From the NCBI GenBank assembly GCA_937928545.1, contig CALGJQ010000027.1, forward strand, positions 29,261-93,260: 64,000 nt of DNA, read 5' to 3'. Shown one piece after another: positions 63,862 to 64,000 of this stretch (position 1 is the stretch's first letter; every line of letters starts with the position of its first letter). Origin of the DNA: an uncultured Verrucomicrobiales bacterium. Lineage in GTDB: Bacteria; Verrucomicrobiota; Verrucomicrobiia; Verrucomicrobiales; Akkermansiaceae. The position numbers and the translations under genes were made by a program. The notes beneath the pieces are model-generated. The model ran no database searches. It was not told the origin of the DNA and saw nothing but the letters and a program-made list of their open reading frames with translations.

Positions 63862-64000
63862 AGAGCCTGTCCCAAAACCGCGAGCTTTTGAGGTGTCTAC
63901 ACCGCAGGCGTTTTAGAAAGAGGCATGAGAGGCTAATTTGCCTCCCATGCCCAAAATTCGTAGTCTATAAATTGGTTTACCACAACTAATTCAAGATTTT
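63862..64000 (+). mobile_element. Candidate insertion-sequence end running off the window
   Basis: GAGCCTGTCCCAAAACCG (63863-63880) resembles the terminal inverted repeat of some IS5- or IS1182-type elements. It begins exactly where OsmC homology stops. An ATG at about 63945 (MPKIRSL) is followed by a stop and then LPQLIQDF, perhaps a damaged transposase start. A hairpin GGCATG-GAGGC/GCCTC-CATGCC lies at about 63922-63951. The other end is outside the window. Confidence 0.3.

Noticed and set aside
1..64000. CRISPR arrays, rRNA and tRNA genes
   Set aside because: No regularly spaced direct repeats with unique spacers, and no recognisable tRNA T-loop/acceptor or rRNA segments on either strand by eye.

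Overview
The window looks like a chromosomal segment of an aquatic Verrucomicrobiota bacterium, probably near the order Verrucomicrobiales. The evidence is gene content: a planctomycete-type DUF1592 cytochrome protein and a DUF1552 protein, a CTPSR-type sulfatase, a CotH/lamin-tail secreted protein, a PEP-CTERM protein, few clear Shine-Dalgarno sites, and dispersed palindromic intergenic repeats of a kind I associate with this phylum. This is a gene-family judgement; no 16S rRNA or tRNA gene was seen.

Layout. 1-6.3 kb: hflKC, a DUF937 protein, a tandem LOG-like protein, a cytosine-deaminase-like enzyme, a YchJ-like protein and a sulfatase. 6.6-15.2 kb: the DUF1592 and DUF1552 genes, separated by a FitAB/VapBC toxin-antitoxin pair, a methyltransferase and a large CotH protein. 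15.3-20.7 kb: a small unknown gene between two copies of the DUF1552 gene tail, PdhA-like E1 alpha, ExbD, two membrane proteins, a GH75-like chitosanase and an AbiEii-type pair. 20.7-25.4 kb: rpsO-pnp, followed by a small island with VapBC and a nucleotidyltransferase pair, closed by a second copy of the pnp tail. 25.5-37.3 kb: housekeeping genes (Uma2, PPK2, folE, PEP-CTERM protein, RluA-like, lpdA, phosphatase, YdjM-like, TauE-like, pyrE, enolase superfamily, LysR). 37.5-43.1 kb: a secreted GH13 protein and a flavoprotein monooxygenase. 43.2-59.1 kb: a nitrate/nitrite assimilation cluster. 59.1-62.7 kb: an island with an HD phosphohydrolase and a YwgA-like protein. 62.7-64 kb: a NasT-like ANTAR regulator and a possibly truncated OsmC protein.

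The nitrate cluster encodes uptake (NrtA, a coiled-coil NrtB, two ATPases and an outer-membrane porin), nitrite reduction (NirA), a DmsB-DmsC-like iron-sulfur membrane protein, a globin and an electron-transfer set: a NasB-like FAD/[2Fe-2S] protein fused to five membrane helices, a membrane-anchored cytochrome with ten apparent haem sites, a DUF3365 protein and a small cytochrome c. The molybdenum catalytic subunit of nitrate reductase is not in the window.

The most unusual pattern is repeated three times: gene body, its normal 3' tail, a small cargo, then a second copy of the same tail including the stop codon. It affects the DUF1552 gene, pnp and the DmsBC-like gene. In pnp and dmsBC the distal tail differs mostly at synonymous positions, which suggests capture from a diverged homologue rather than simple decay of a duplication. 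An orphan DUF1501 tail inside the third island and a frameshifted integron-type integrase relic add to the signs of past mobility.
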